NCBI GenBank assembly: GCA_050693035.1
Contig: JBOGWB010000074.1
Span: 1-40,830 of the forward strand
DNA length: 40,830 bases
Origin: DASYVD01 sp050693035
GTDB taxonomy: Bacteria; Actinomycetota; UBA4738; CALAEC01
Direction of reading: 5' to 3'
In this document: positions 15,904 to 23,643 of the stretch, in pieces
Layout of the letters: every line of letters begins with the position of its first letter
Position numbering within the stretch: the first letter of the stretch is position 1
Made by a program: the position numbers and the translations under genes
Notes under the pieces: model-generated
Seen by the model: only the letters and a program-made list of their open reading frames with translations
What the model was told of the DNA's origin: nothing
Databases searched by the model: none

Positions 15904-16794
15904 TCAGTCCGATCCGAGCAGGTTGCGGAGGTCCACCCGCCGGGCCTGGAACCCCTCCTCCAGGCGAACGGAACCGAGGATAAGCGCCTTCGGCGCCTCC
16001 GGCACGGGCGAATTGAGCCTCAGGGCCCCCTCGTCCGGTAGGTGCTCGAGGAATCCGATCCCCAGGCAGCCGCCCTTCCCGTCGGAGAGTCCGACCACGA
16101 TGTGGTCAAGGACGTTTAGATCGAACAGCGCCGGCAGCGCGGGCATGAACACCGTGGGCTTGACCCGCCAGCGCTGAACTGGGGCCGAGAAGTAGCGCCG
16201 CATGGCCTGCTCACGGTTCTGAGCCCGTTGCTCCACGGACGTGGGAAGGACGTCCGGATGGACCCGAAGCGACAGGACGTCCGTGGCGAAGAACCGCCGC
16301 ACGATGCCGATGAGCGGGTCGAGCTCCTGACCCCGTGCCAGTCCCAAGACCAGGTCGGGCTGAAGCAGCTCGATCTTCTGGAACTTGAGAACCTGTGCGT
16401 AGACCCCCGTGACCAGACCGGTGGTGTCGATCACCACCAGGTCGGCGCCTTCCGCCCGGGCCCGGTCGAGCAGGCGCCGGGCACCCACGGCCAGTGGGAG
16501 GAGATGACCCTGGGGAGACGTGGATCCCACGAAGGCCACGTCGTCCGCCTTTGCCAGCGCGTCGGGCTCGAGGTCCGTCGGACTCCTGCACAGCCGGAGG
16601 CCAACCGTGGTGGGCGGGCCGACGGTGGACTGTCCCACGTCCGCATCGATCACCGCCACGGTCTCGCCGGCCTCCAGCCCCGCCGTCGCAATGCGACGGG
16701 CCAGCGTCGTCTTCCCCGTGTCGAGACCGCCCAGCAGGAAGATCACGCCCCCGCGGGCAACGGCCTGGCGTACGGCGTCGTCGTGCGGATCCAT
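15904..16794 (-). CDS. Clp1/Grc3-type P-loop protein, putative polynucleotide 5'-hydroxyl kinase
   Basis: A protein of 296 residues with a kinase-type P-loop near its N-terminus, FLLGGLDTGKTTLARRIATA (Walker A about residues 22-29), the Walker B-like VAVIDADVGQSTVGPPTTVGL typical of the CLP1_P domain, and DLVVIDTTGLVTG. In eukaryotes and archaea this family phosphorylates RNA 5'-OH ends (Clp1, Grc3/Nol9). Bacterial members are little studied. The C-terminal 100 residues contain VVGLSDGKGGCLGIGFLEH, a possible beta-rich domain. The ATG start at 16794 gives the P-loop a normal offset. It heads the operon that includes ribosomal protein bS22, which makes an RNA-related role attractive, but this is inference. 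Confidence 0.85.
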   Translation of the reverse strand: MDPHDDAVRQAVARGGVIFLLGGLDTGKTTLARRIATAGLEAGETVAVIDADVGQSTVGPPTTVGLRLCRSPTDLEPDALAKADDVAFVGSTSPQGHLLPLAVGARRLLDRARAEGADLVVIDTTGLVTGVYAQVLKFQKIELLQPDLVLGLARGQELDPLIGIVRRFFATDVLSLRVHPDVLPTSVEQRAQNREQAMRRYFSAPVQRWRVKPTVFMPALPALFDLNVLDHIVVGLSDGKGGCLGIGFLEHLPDEGALRLNSPVPEAPKALILGSVRLEEGFQARRVDLRNLLGSD

Positions 16795-16833
16795 CCAGCC
16801 TCCAACGCGGGAGGCTCGGGGCGTGGCCGGGCG

Positions 16834-16974
16834 CTAGCGGATCGTGCCGCTTCGGGCCCGCGCGTCGGGTTCTCGAACGCGCGACCCGCGGCGGGCCGCC
16901 TGTCCGTTGGCGAGTTCGATCGAGAGATGGGACTTGATCCTGGTCACGCCCTCGAGCTGGTACGTCACGGTCAC
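16834..16974 (-). CDS. Possible small protein of 46 residues, unknown
   Basis: In the 295-base interval between two divergent genes, the minus strand has a GTG frame reading MTVTYQLEGVTRIKSHLSIE and then LANGQAARRGSRVREPDARA, ending RSGTIR. GGAAGG stands 9 bases before the start, and the AT-rich segment TGTAAATTGCA behind it could hold a promoter. The first half looks protein-like, with beta-type alternation; the second half is basic and low in complexity. I recognise no family. It may equally be a chance open frame. Confidence 0.35.
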   Translation of the reverse strand: MTVTYQLEGVTRIKSHLSIELANGQAARRGSRVREPDARARSGTIR

Positions 16975-17089
16975 GAAACGAGCCTTCCTGCAATTTACAT
17001 GCGATGCTCACGCGGATTCTATCGGCCCGGGCTCGGAGCCGCCCATATCGAGGGGCCGGCACGTGGGCGGACCGTGGGAGAATCGCCGC

Positions 17090-17797
17090 GTGGCCGGGTT
17101 GCTCTCCGTCGGCACGTCGGGGTTCGCATACAAGGAGTGGAAGGGCCCCTTCTACCCAGAGAAGCTCCCCGACACGGAGATGCTCCGCTACTACGCGGGG
17201 CGGTTCCCCGCCGTCGAGATCAACTACACGTTCCGCCGCTATCCCGCCACGAAGACCCTGACCACATGGGCCGAGCGGACCCCGGAAGACTTCCGGTTCG
17301 CCCTGAAAGCCCATCAGCGGATCACGCACACGAAACGATTGGCGGATGCCGACGACGACGTCTCGGAGTTCCTCGATCGGGCCAAGGCTCTGGGGCCGCG
17401 CCTCGGGCCCATCTTGTTCCAGTGTCCTCCCTCCCTTCGGTTCGACCGCAGACTGATCGAGGGGTTCGTGGGCTACCTTCCTCCCACCTTCCGGTACGCC
17501 ATGGAGTTCCGGCATCCGTCGTGGGAGGAAGCTCGGAGCCTCCTGACAGACCAGGGGGTGGCCTGGTGCGTCGCTGAGACAGACGAGCGCGAGCCCGTCG
17601 CCCGCGTGGCCGAGCCGTTCGGCTACCTCCGTCTTCGTAAGAGCACCTATGCCGACGACGAGCTGGCCGGCTGGGCCGAGTGGATCAAGGGCGAGGTCGC
17701 TACGGGCCGGGACGTCTTCGGCTTCTTCAAGCACGAGGAGGACGCGGTGGGCCCGCGCCACGCGGAGCGCCTTCTGTCGCTCATGCCACGGGCATGA
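17090..17797 (+). CDS. DUF72 family protein (TIM-barrel-like)
   Basis: About 235 residues with the DUF72 signature: LSVGTSGFAYKEWKGPFYPE at the start, the central FPAVEINYTFRRYPATKTL, FALKAHQRITHTKRL, ILFQCPPSLRFD, YAMEFRHPSWEEA and YLRLRKSTYADDEL near the end. Family members (YecE-like) fold as TIM barrels, and no accepted reaction is known. The GTG at 17090 is chosen because family members start right at the VGTSG strand. A GAGAAT hexamer ends 6 bases upstream, which would suit leaderless expression. The longer frame upstream has no family similarity. Confidence 0.88.
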   Translation: MAGLLSVGTSGFAYKEWKGPFYPEKLPDTEMLRYYAGRFPAVEINYTFRRYPATKTLTTWAERTPEDFRFALKAHQRITHTKRLADADDDVSEFLDRAKALGPRLGPILFQCPPSLRFDRRLIEGFVGYLPPTFRYAMEFRHPSWEEARSLLTDQGVAWCVAETDEREPVARVAEPFGYLRLRKSTYADDELAGWAEWIKGEVATGRDVFGFFKHEEDAVGPRHAERLLSLMPRA

Positions 17798-17867
17798 CCG
17801 GCACGCAACGAGCAAGCGGAGAGAGTATCGTTCCCGGCGCAAGGCGTCGTGCTGAAGGAGGGTTCCC

Positions 17868-18223
17868 ATGTACTGTCCTCGCTGCGGCGTCGCCCAGCCC
17901 GACGGGCACCGGTTCTGTTTCGCCTGCGGGGCGCGGCTTCCGAAGCACCTGCTCCCGCCGAAGGGTCCCAAGGTTTCCCGTGGTTCCGAGGCATCCCCGT
18001 GGCGCCCACCGATCCCGCGGAGGCCTACCTCCGGGCGAGTTGCTACCTGGAGGAGATCGAGGTCGAGAGCGAAGGGGACACCGTTCGGATCCCCAGCCAC
18101 CACGTGCGGTTCTCCGTCTGGGTGAACGACCAGGCGATGTGCGCGGTCTCGTTGCCCGACGACGAGGCTCGCGCCCTCGCCAGCTTCGTTCTCGAGTCGG
18201 TGGAGGACGGCGCCCGCGTCTAG
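17868..18223 (+). pseudogene. Zinc-ribbon protein split by a one-base frameshift
   Basis: The ATG at 17868 opens with a double-CxxC zinc ribbon, MYCPRCGVAQPDGHRFCFAC, up to about GPKVS. The frame then becomes meaningless, while a second frame continues sensibly from about 17982 with WFRGIPVAPTDPAEAYLRAS and FSVWVNDQAMCAVSLPDDEA to a TAG at 18221-18223. The junction reads CGT-GGTTCC; one extra T would give CGT-TGG-TTC and join the halves as KVS-R-WFRGIPV. So one T has been lost near 17981, through either mutation or assembly error. The intact product would be about 118 residues: an N-terminal zinc ribbon plus a small alpha/beta domain of unknown function. The end is shared in CTAG with the convergent phosphatase-like gene. 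Confidence 0.7.
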
Positions 18224-19116
18224 AGCTCTGCCCGCGAGAAGCGGGAGGCGATCACCTGGAAGCAGGGCCAGTACGCCTCCGGCTGCACGTTGTCGTCCAT
18301 GACGGCCACCGGCCCGCCGCGTCCCTGCTTCCACGCAACCATCAGCGCGGGGTCGTTCACGTCGGCGATGGCGATGGTGTCGATGCCTGCCTCCATCGCC
18401 GCGCCTGCGAACCCGTGGTCCGCGAACACGAGATCGGGACCGGCCTCCTCCAGCATCAGCTCCATTCCCTCCGGGCTGTGCGTGTGAACGCTCGATGCCC
18501 GGTCGGTGAGCACGGCCACGCCGCCGAGATACCGGATCTGTCGCTTCCGCCCCTCGTGTTTCCAGGTGAAACCCTCCAGCGGCCGAAGGATCTTCGCCCC
18601 TCCCGTGGCGAGGAGCCCCGCCGTGGCCTGGTACAGGAGCGGCAAGCCGACGGGGTGTCCCGTGGCCAGGATCACGCGTTCTCCACGTTCGGCCGCGAGG
18701 GCCAAACGGTCTCCGATGGCCTCGAACGCCTCGATGACCTTGTCCGGATCCACCCACACGGCGAGCTCGCCATCGGGCCCGGCCTCGACGGGGAAGCCCC
18801 CGGCTTCAGCCATCATGGCGAGCACCTCGTCCCGCGTGAGGCAGTCCACGCCGGTCAGCCCGAACTGGGAGTCGGGGTCTGCGTCGCAGAGGCGGCCGAT
18901 CTTCCACAGGATGTTGGGTCGGTCGTGGGCGTTCAGACCCGCGGGGCCCTCGCCGAGCAGCCCGTGGCGCAGCTCATCACGGGAGAAGGAGCGCGGGGTC
19001 CATCGGTCGACGTCACCGACTCGGCGGGAGGCCCGGGGAGAGTAGCGAGCCCCGAGAGCGGCCTCGCTGGGCCGGAAGGCGAGCGGCCCCCCCGAGTGAC
19101 TAGAGTAAGTGGTCAT
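18220..19116 (-). CDS. Predicted phosphatase-like protein of an actinobacterial family
   Basis: A protein of 298 residues. Identifiable segments are the central VILATGHPVGLPLLYQATAG (a GHP motif), LGGVAVLTDRASSVHTHSPE, LVFADHGFAGAAMEAGIDTI and IADVNDPALMVAWKQGR. Proteins of this look are annotated as phosphatases in many actinobacteria, but I know of no defined substrate. The ATG at 19116 lies 9 bases after a TACAAT hexamer on the minus strand (19126-19131), so the transcript has almost no leader. It is convergent with the zinc-ribbon gene through CTAG and divergent from the SDR gene by 57 bases. Confidence 0.65.
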   Translation of the reverse strand: MTTYSSHSGGPLAFRPSEAALGARYSPRASRRVGDVDRWTPRSFSRDELRHGLLGEGPAGLNAHDRPNILWKIGRLCDADPDSQFGLTGVDCLTRDEVLAMMAEAGGFPVEAGPDGELAVWVDPDKVIEAFEAIGDRLALAAERGERVILATGHPVGLPLLYQATAGLLATGGAKILRPLEGFTWKHEGRKRQIRYLGGVAVLTDRASSVHTHSPEGMELMLEEAGPDLVFADHGFAGAAMEAGIDTIAIADVNDPALMVAWKQGRGGPVAVMDDNVQPEAYWPCFQVIASRFSRAEL

Positions 19117-19173
19117 CCTATTCCAATTGTAGGTGGGGACCTCATCCGTGCCCCAACCAAAGAAAGCATCGGC

Positions 19174-19944
19174 ATGAGCGAGCTCGAAGGCAAGGTCGCC
19201 CTGGTGACCGGGGGAAGCCGGGGGATCGGCAGGGCCATCGCTCTATCGTTCGCGCAGGCTGGAGCGGACGTGGCGCTGGCCGCCAGAGGCCGGGAAGACC
19301 TGGAGGCGGCAGCGAAGGACGTGGAAGCCGAGGGACGTCGGGCCCTGGCCGTCGTTGCGGACGTGACCGACCCGGAGCAGGTCCGAGGCCTCGTCGACCG
19401 CGCCGCCGCCCAGCTCGGCACCATCGACATCGTCGTCAACAACGCGGGCGGCGCGCCGTTCCTCTCCACGGTGGACTCGATCCGGGAGGACGGATTCGAG
19501 AAGTATCTCCGACTCAATTTCACCAGCGCGTTCTACTGCACGAAGGCGGCGGCCCCCATCCTTCTCGAGAACAGGTCAGGGTGCGTGATCAACGTCGCGT
19601 CGGTCGCCGGGCTCACCGCCAGCCCGGGACTCACCTACTACGGGGCCGCCAAGGCCGCGCTGATCAACTTCACTCGGACGGTGGCCCGCGAATGGGCGAG
19701 CTCTGGGGTGCGGGTCAACGCGATCGCCCCCGGGTGGATCGAGACGGATCTCAACGTCGGGGCCCGGCAGGATCCCACCTTCTACGAGACCATCCGGAGC
19801 TCGATCCCCATGGGGCGCTGGGGCCGGGCCGAGGAGGTGTCCGCGGTGGCTAAGTTCCTCGCCTCGGATGCCGCGTCGTTCATCACGGGGGCGGTGATCG
19901 TTGTCGACGGAGGACAGACTCTCTCGAGCTCCCTCGGAAGCTGA
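19174..19944 (+). CDS. Short-chain dehydrogenase/reductase, FabG-like
   Basis: Classical SDR of about 256 residues. The cofactor motif TGGSRGIGRAIA is at residues 12-23, and the Arg in ALAARGRE favours NADPH. NNAGG is followed by the catalytic Ser in INVASVAGL, then the Tyr-Lys pair in YYGAAKAALINFTRTVA. RVNAIAPGWIETDL and the C-terminal ITGAVIVVDGGQTL complete the family pattern. It may reduce 3-oxoacyl-ACP/CoA or another carbonyl; substrate cannot be read from sequence. The ATG at 19174 gives the normal N-terminus. The next gene, a GNAT protein, may start inside its end. Confidence 0.92.
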   Translation: MSELEGKVALVTGGSRGIGRAIALSFAQAGADVALAARGREDLEAAAKDVEAEGRRALAVVADVTDPEQVRGLVDRAAAQLGTIDIVVNNAGGAPFLSTVDSIREDGFEKYLRLNFTSAFYCTKAAAPILLENRSGCVINVASVAGLTASPGLTYYGAAKAALINFTRTVAREWASSGVRVNAIAPGWIETDLNVGARQDPTFYETIRSSIPMGRWGRAEEVSAVAKFLASDAASFITGAVIVVDGGQTLSSSLGS

Positions 19945-20455
19945 ACTCACCCGAGCCCGCCGCAGCCGGCGTCAGCTGCGACTTTCCCTCAGGCGCCAGC
20001 ATGCCGAGGCCCGATGGCCGGTGCGAGGGGTTCGTCCCGATGATGCCGAGGCCCTCGGCAGGCTGATGTACGAGGCCTACCAGGGCACGGTGGACTACGA
20101 GGGCGAGACTCGGGAGGAGTCGATTGGGGAGGTTCATTCTGCCATCGGCGGCAAGTATGGGGAATTCCTCTCGGCCTGCTCATTCCTCATCGAGGAGAGC
20201 TCCCAGCCGGCCTGCGCCACGCTTGTCACGCTGTGGGAAGGTCGTCCCCTCCTCGCCTTCGTCATGACGCGCCCGGACCAATCACGCCTGGGCATGGCGA
20301 CCCATTTGGTCCAGCGAACCATCAACGCCCTGCTGGATCAGGGATACGAGGAGCTCGAGCTATTCGTGACTCGAACCAACGAGGCCGCAATTCGTATCTA
20401 CGAGCGCCTCGGCTTTCGCGACGTCGAGGGATGGAGCCTGCCTGACGTGGACTAG
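19901..20455 (+). CDS. GNAT family N-acetyltransferase
   Basis: Acetyl-CoA-dependent acyltransferase fold. The domain starts at about RGVRPDDAEALGRLMYEAYQ and includes SFLIEESSQPACATLVTLWE, the beta4 strand LLAFVMTRPDQSRLGMATHLV (pyrophosphate-binding R-L-G-M-A) and the C-terminal ELFVTRTNEAAIRIYERLGF. The start is uncertain. A TTG at 19901 overlaps the SDR gene by 44 bases and adds a 40-residue basic leader, while a GTG at 20021 would give a compact 144-residue enzyme of normal length. Substrate unknown. The stop is shared with the convergent deacetylase through CTAG. Confidence 0.8.
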   Translation: MSTEDRLSRAPSEAELTRARRSRRQLRLSLRRQHAEARWPVRGVRPDDAEALGRLMYEAYQGTVDYEGETREESIGEVHSAIGGKYGEFLSACSFLIEESSQPACATLVTLWEGRPLLAFVMTRPDQSRLGMATHLVQRTINALLDQGYEELELFVTRTNEAAIRIYERLGFRDVEGWSLPDVD

Positions 20456-21627
20456 CCCCACGGATCCTTCGGGGAAGACTCGCTTGCCTCGGTTCCCGTT
20501 CCTTCCAGTACGACGCGACGCACCCGCTCGAGGACCGAAGCCACCTCGGCGTGGTCACCCGCCGGTGGGGACGGCTCCGAGAGACGCTCAGGAACCGGGT
20601 GGCCGGCCTTCTCGGTTGCCAGGGCCAGCCATTCGTCCGGGATCTCGTCGGGTATCTCCTGATCCACCATCTCTGCGAAGTACATGGTCCACGCCCGTGG
20701 CACCACCCTCGCCCACTGATACCCTCCGCCGCCGGTGGCAAGCCAGCGGCCGCCCGCGGCATCGTGCGCCAGCCCGTGCAGAGCCTTGGCCGCTTCACGG
20801 TACGCACGAGTGGAGAGGTTCAAGTGTGCCAGCGGATCGGTGTGGTGGGTATCGCAGCCGAGCTGGGTGACGAGCACGTCCGGCTTCCACCGCCTGACCA
20901 GCGGCGGCACCACCTGGTGGAAGGCCTCGAGCCACGAGTCGTCTGAGGTGAAGGGGGGAAGGGGCACGTTGACCTTGGTGCCCTCCGCTTCCCCTTCGCC
21001 TCGTTCCTCCACGGACCCCGTGCCCGGAAACAGGTACCGGCCGGTCTCATGGATCGAGATGGTGAGGACCCGGGGGTCCCGGTAGAAGATGGCCTGGGGG
21101 CCGTCTCCGTGGTGCACGTCGACGTCGACGTAGGCCACCCGCTCCACGCCCCGGTCCAACAGCCAGGCGACGGCGATGGCCGGGTCGTCGTACACGCAGA
21201 ATCCCGAAGCCCGCTCGGGCATGGCGTGGTGCAGCCCGCCTGCCGGGCTGAAGGCGTGTTCCGCCCGGCCGGAGTGGACGGCTTCCGCGGCCACGATTGA
21301 GGCGCCGGCTACTTGCGCGGAGGCGTCGTGCATCCCGGGGAAGGTGGGATTGTCTCCGGGCCCGAAGCCGAACCGCCCGAGCTCCCCGGGTGAGAGCTCC
21401 GCCGTCCGCTTGACCGCGTCGACGTACCGGGGTGTGTGCACCAGGTGAAGCTCCTCGTCGGTGGCCACCCGGGGCGACTTCTCGGTGACCGTCTTCAGTT
21501 CGAGCAGCCCGTACGCTGCGATCAGCTCTCGGGTGAGCATGACCCGAAGGGGGCGGAGAGGATGCTGGGGGCCGTGGTCGTAGGTGAGCAGTTCCGGTCC
21601 GTAGACCAGCTCGACGGTTTCGCTCAC
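20452..21627 (-). CDS. acuC: Histone-deacetylase-family protein, AcuC-like
   Basis: Zinc-dependent deacetylase of about 391 residues. All hallmarks are present: LLTYDHGPQHPLRPLR at the N-terminus, AFSPAGGLHHAMPERASGFC (tandem active-site histidines), AYVDVDVHHGDGPQAIFY (zinc Asp and His), the fold-defining SIHETGRYLFPGTG, and LVTQLGCDTHHTDPLAHLNL with the second zinc Asp. AcuC proteins reverse acetylation of acetyl-CoA synthetase or other lysines. The GTG at 21627 overlaps the RidA stop and replaces a longer frame that runs across it. Its convergent neighbour is a GNAT acetyltransferase, so the two may be an acetylation/deacetylation pair. Confidence 0.92.
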   Translation of the reverse strand: MSETVELVYGPELLTYDHGPQHPLRPLRVMLTRELIAAYGLLELKTVTEKSPRVATDEELHLVHTPRYVDAVKRTAELSPGELGRFGFGPGDNPTFPGMHDASAQVAGASIVAAEAVHSGRAEHAFSPAGGLHHAMPERASGFCVYDDPAIAVAWLLDRGVERVAYVDVDVHHGDGPQAIFYRDPRVLTISIHETGRYLFPGTGSVEERGEGEAEGTKVNVPLPPFTSDDSWLEAFHQVVPPLVRRWKPDVLVTQLGCDTHHTDPLAHLNLSTRAYREAAKALHGLAHDAAGGRWLATGGGGYQWARVVPRAWTMYFAEMVDQEIPDEIPDEWLALATEKAGHPVPERLSEPSPPAGDHAEVASVLERVRRVVLEGTGTEASESSPKDPWG

Positions 21628-22022
21628 GGGTGCGAGTCGGTGAGCAGCGCCTCGGCTTCCACCTCGACGAGCCAGCGGGGATCGATGAACCCGCTCACCA
21701 CGATGGTCGTGTTCACCGGCCGGATGGCCGCGAAGAGCTCCCCGTGCGCCCGGGCCACCTCCTCGAAATCCTCGCGCCTCGTGAGATAGAAGCGGGTCCG
21801 CACCACGTGCTCGGCGCCCGCCCCGGCCTCTCCCAAAGCGGTCATGACGATCTCCAGGCACCGGCGGGCCTGACCGTATGCGTCCGGCGGCGGATCCGCG
21901 CCGTCGGGCATGATGGGCGCCGTCCCGGCGACGTAGACGTGCGGGCCCACGACCACGGCTCGGGAGAAACCGAGCACCGGCTCGTAGAGCGAGCCCGAGG
22001 AGACCAGCCGCCGTTCGGTCAC
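21624..22022 (-). CDS. RidA family (YjgF/YER057c/UK114) protein
   Basis: A trimeric enamine/imine deaminase fold of 132 residues. Seen are SSGSLYEPVLGFSRAVVVGP, VYVAGTAPIMPDG, YGQARRCLEIVMTALGEAG, the conserved arginine in EHVVRTRFYLT and the C-terminal VVSGFIDPRWLVEVEAEAL. The expected Glu near the C-terminus is present. Such proteins clear reactive 2-aminoacrylate or hydrolyse related enamines, and degenerate family members have other jobs. It is located 7 bases after the aldehyde dehydrogenase and coupled to acuC by a GTGA overlap. Confidence 0.92.
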   Translation of the reverse strand: MTERRLVSSGSLYEPVLGFSRAVVVGPHVYVAGTAPIMPDGADPPPDAYGQARRCLEIVMTALGEAGAGAEHVVRTRFYLTRREDFEEVARAHGELFAAIRPVNTTIVVSGFIDPRWLVEVEAEALLTDSHP

Positions 22023-22029
22023 TGCGGGC

Positions 22030-23514
22030 TCAGTCGATGCCCTGGGCCTTCTGGACTTTCCCGGAGAAGTCCACGGAGACCGCCTTCCACTCCGTGAACT
22101 CGTCGAGGGCCTGCGGCCCGGCCTCTCGGTGGCCGTTCCCGGTGCTCTTCATCCCGCCGAAGGGCAGCTGGATCTCGGCGCCGATGGTGGGGGCATTCAC
22201 GTACACGATGCCGAACTCGAGGCCCCGGATGGCCTTGAACACGTTGGTGATGTCGTGCGTGTAGATCGAAGCGGACAGTCCGTACTGCGTTGAGTTGGCG
22301 ATGCGGATGGCCTCGTCGACGTCGTCGGTCCGGATGATCCCGGTCACCGGGCCGAAGATCTCCTCCTGGGCGATCCGCATGTCGGGGGTCATGTCGTCGA
22401 ACACCGTGGGAGCGATGAAGTTCCCCTTGTCGTAGCCGTCCCCCGTGAGCTCGTTCCCACCGGTGAGGACCTTTGCCCCTTCGCTCTTGCCGATCTCGAT
22501 GTACTCGAGAACTCGCCGCTTCTGGTCCTCGTTGATTACGGGTGCCAATTCAACGTCGGGATCGAGGCCGCTGCCCACCTTCATCTTCGACACCCGTTCC
22601 ACCAGGCCATCGGTGAAGTCCTTGCGCGCGGCGTCGTGGACCACCAGCCGCGAGGTTGCCGTGCACCGCTGTCCCGAGGTGGCGAACGCTCCCCACGCGG
22701 CCGCCTCCACGGCGAGGTCGAGGTCCGCGTCGGGCATAACGATGAGAACGTTCTTCGAGCCGAGCTCGAGCGAGCATCGCTTCATGAGACGGCCACACGT
22801 CTCGTTGATCATCCGGCCGACCTCGAGCGAGCCGGTGAAGGAGACGCCCCGGACGTCGGGGTGCTCGACCAAAGGTGCCCCCGCCTCAGTGCCATGGCCG
22901 TGGACCAGGTTCAGGACTCCGGGCGGCAGGCCGATCTCCTCGAAGACCTGCACGAGCAGGGTGGCCAGAAGCGGCGTGTCCCCGGCGGGCTTGAACACCC
23001 CCGTACACCCGGACACGATCATCGGAACGATCTTCCAGCTCGGGATGGCCATCGGGAAGTTCCACGGGGTGATCAGCCCCATGACCCCGATGGGGTGGCG
23101 GACCGTCATCGAGAACTTGTTGGCCAGCTCGGATGGCATGGTCTGACCGAAGAACCGGCGGCCCTCCCCGGCCATGTAGAAGCAGAAGTCGATGGCCTCC
23201 TGGACGTCGCCCCGGCTCTCCTTGAGGGTCTTGCCCATCTCCCGAGTCATGAGCTCCGAGAGCTCCTCCTTCCGCTTCTCCAACACCAGGCCCGCCCGGA
23301 GGAGGTAGTCGCCCCGGACGGGCACCGGAGTCGCCATCCAGTCGCCATACGCCTCCTTGGCCGCCTCGACTGCCTTGGCCACGTCATCCGCGCCGCTCCG
23401 AGGGAAGACCCCCAGGACTTCGTCCCGGTCGGCCGGGTTACGGGACTCGAAGGTCTGGCCGGACGCTGCCGGCACCCACTTGCCGCCGATGTAATTGAGG
23501 TACTCGTCCGCCAT
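22030..23514 (-). CDS. NAD(P)-dependent aldehyde dehydrogenase
   Basis: ALDH superfamily enzyme of about 494 residues. It starts MADEYLNYIGGKWVPAASGQ after AAAGGAGG. Seen are GLITPWNFPMAIPSWKIVPM, FKPAGDTPLLATLL, VSFTGSLEVGRMI, the general-base Glu in LELGSKNVLIVMPDADLDLA, the catalytic Cys in TSGQRCTATSRLVV and EEIFGPVTGIIR near the end. The ELGSKN variant is frequent in 2-oxoglutarate- or succinate-semialdehyde-type enzymes, so the substrate is probably a semialdehyde, but this is not decided. It is the first gene of a three-gene unit with ridA and acuC. Confidence 0.93.
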   Translation of the reverse strand: MADEYLNYIGGKWVPAASGQTFESRNPADRDEVLGVFPRSGADDVAKAVEAAKEAYGDWMATPVPVRGDYLLRAGLVLEKRKEELSELMTREMGKTLKESRGDVQEAIDFCFYMAGEGRRFFGQTMPSELANKFSMTVRHPIGVMGLITPWNFPMAIPSWKIVPMIVSGCTGVFKPAGDTPLLATLLVQVFEEIGLPPGVLNLVHGHGTEAGAPLVEHPDVRGVSFTGSLEVGRMINETCGRLMKRCSLELGSKNVLIVMPDADLDLAVEAAAWGAFATSGQRCTATSRLVVHDAARKDFTDGLVERVSKMKVGSGLDPDVELAPVINEDQKRRVLEYIEIGKSEGAKVLTGGNELTGDGYDKGNFIAPTVFDDMTPDMRIAQEEIFGPVTGIIRTDDVDEAIRIANSTQYGLSASIYTHDITNVFKAIRGLEFGIVYVNAPTIGAEIQLPFGGMKSTGNGHREAGPQALDEFTEWKAVSVDFSGKVQKAQGID

Positions 23515-23588
23515 CGTTCCTCCTTTGTTCGATCTCCCCATTCGCTCAGGCAATCCTACTCGCGGGCGATGGTCGACCGCCGACCGGG

Positions 23589-23617
23589 TTGCGCTCGGCC
23601 CCCCGCCGGACTATCAC
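23589..23617 (+). promoter_or_regulatory. Candidate sigma-70 promoter before the ACT-domain gene
   Basis: TTGCGC (23589-23594), a 17-base spacer, then TATCAC (23612-23617), 26 bases before the ATG at 23644. The ACT start carries a strong AGGAGAAAGGAGG ribosome-binding region. Confidence 0.45.
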
Positions 23618-23643
23618 AGTGAGGACAGGAGAAAGGAGGCGCC

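Noticed and set aside
16211..18757. 848-codon minus-strand open frame
   Set aside because: It crosses the RNA kinase, DUF72 and phosphatase regions in wrong frames and has the Gly/Arg/Pro composition of a GC-rich shadow.
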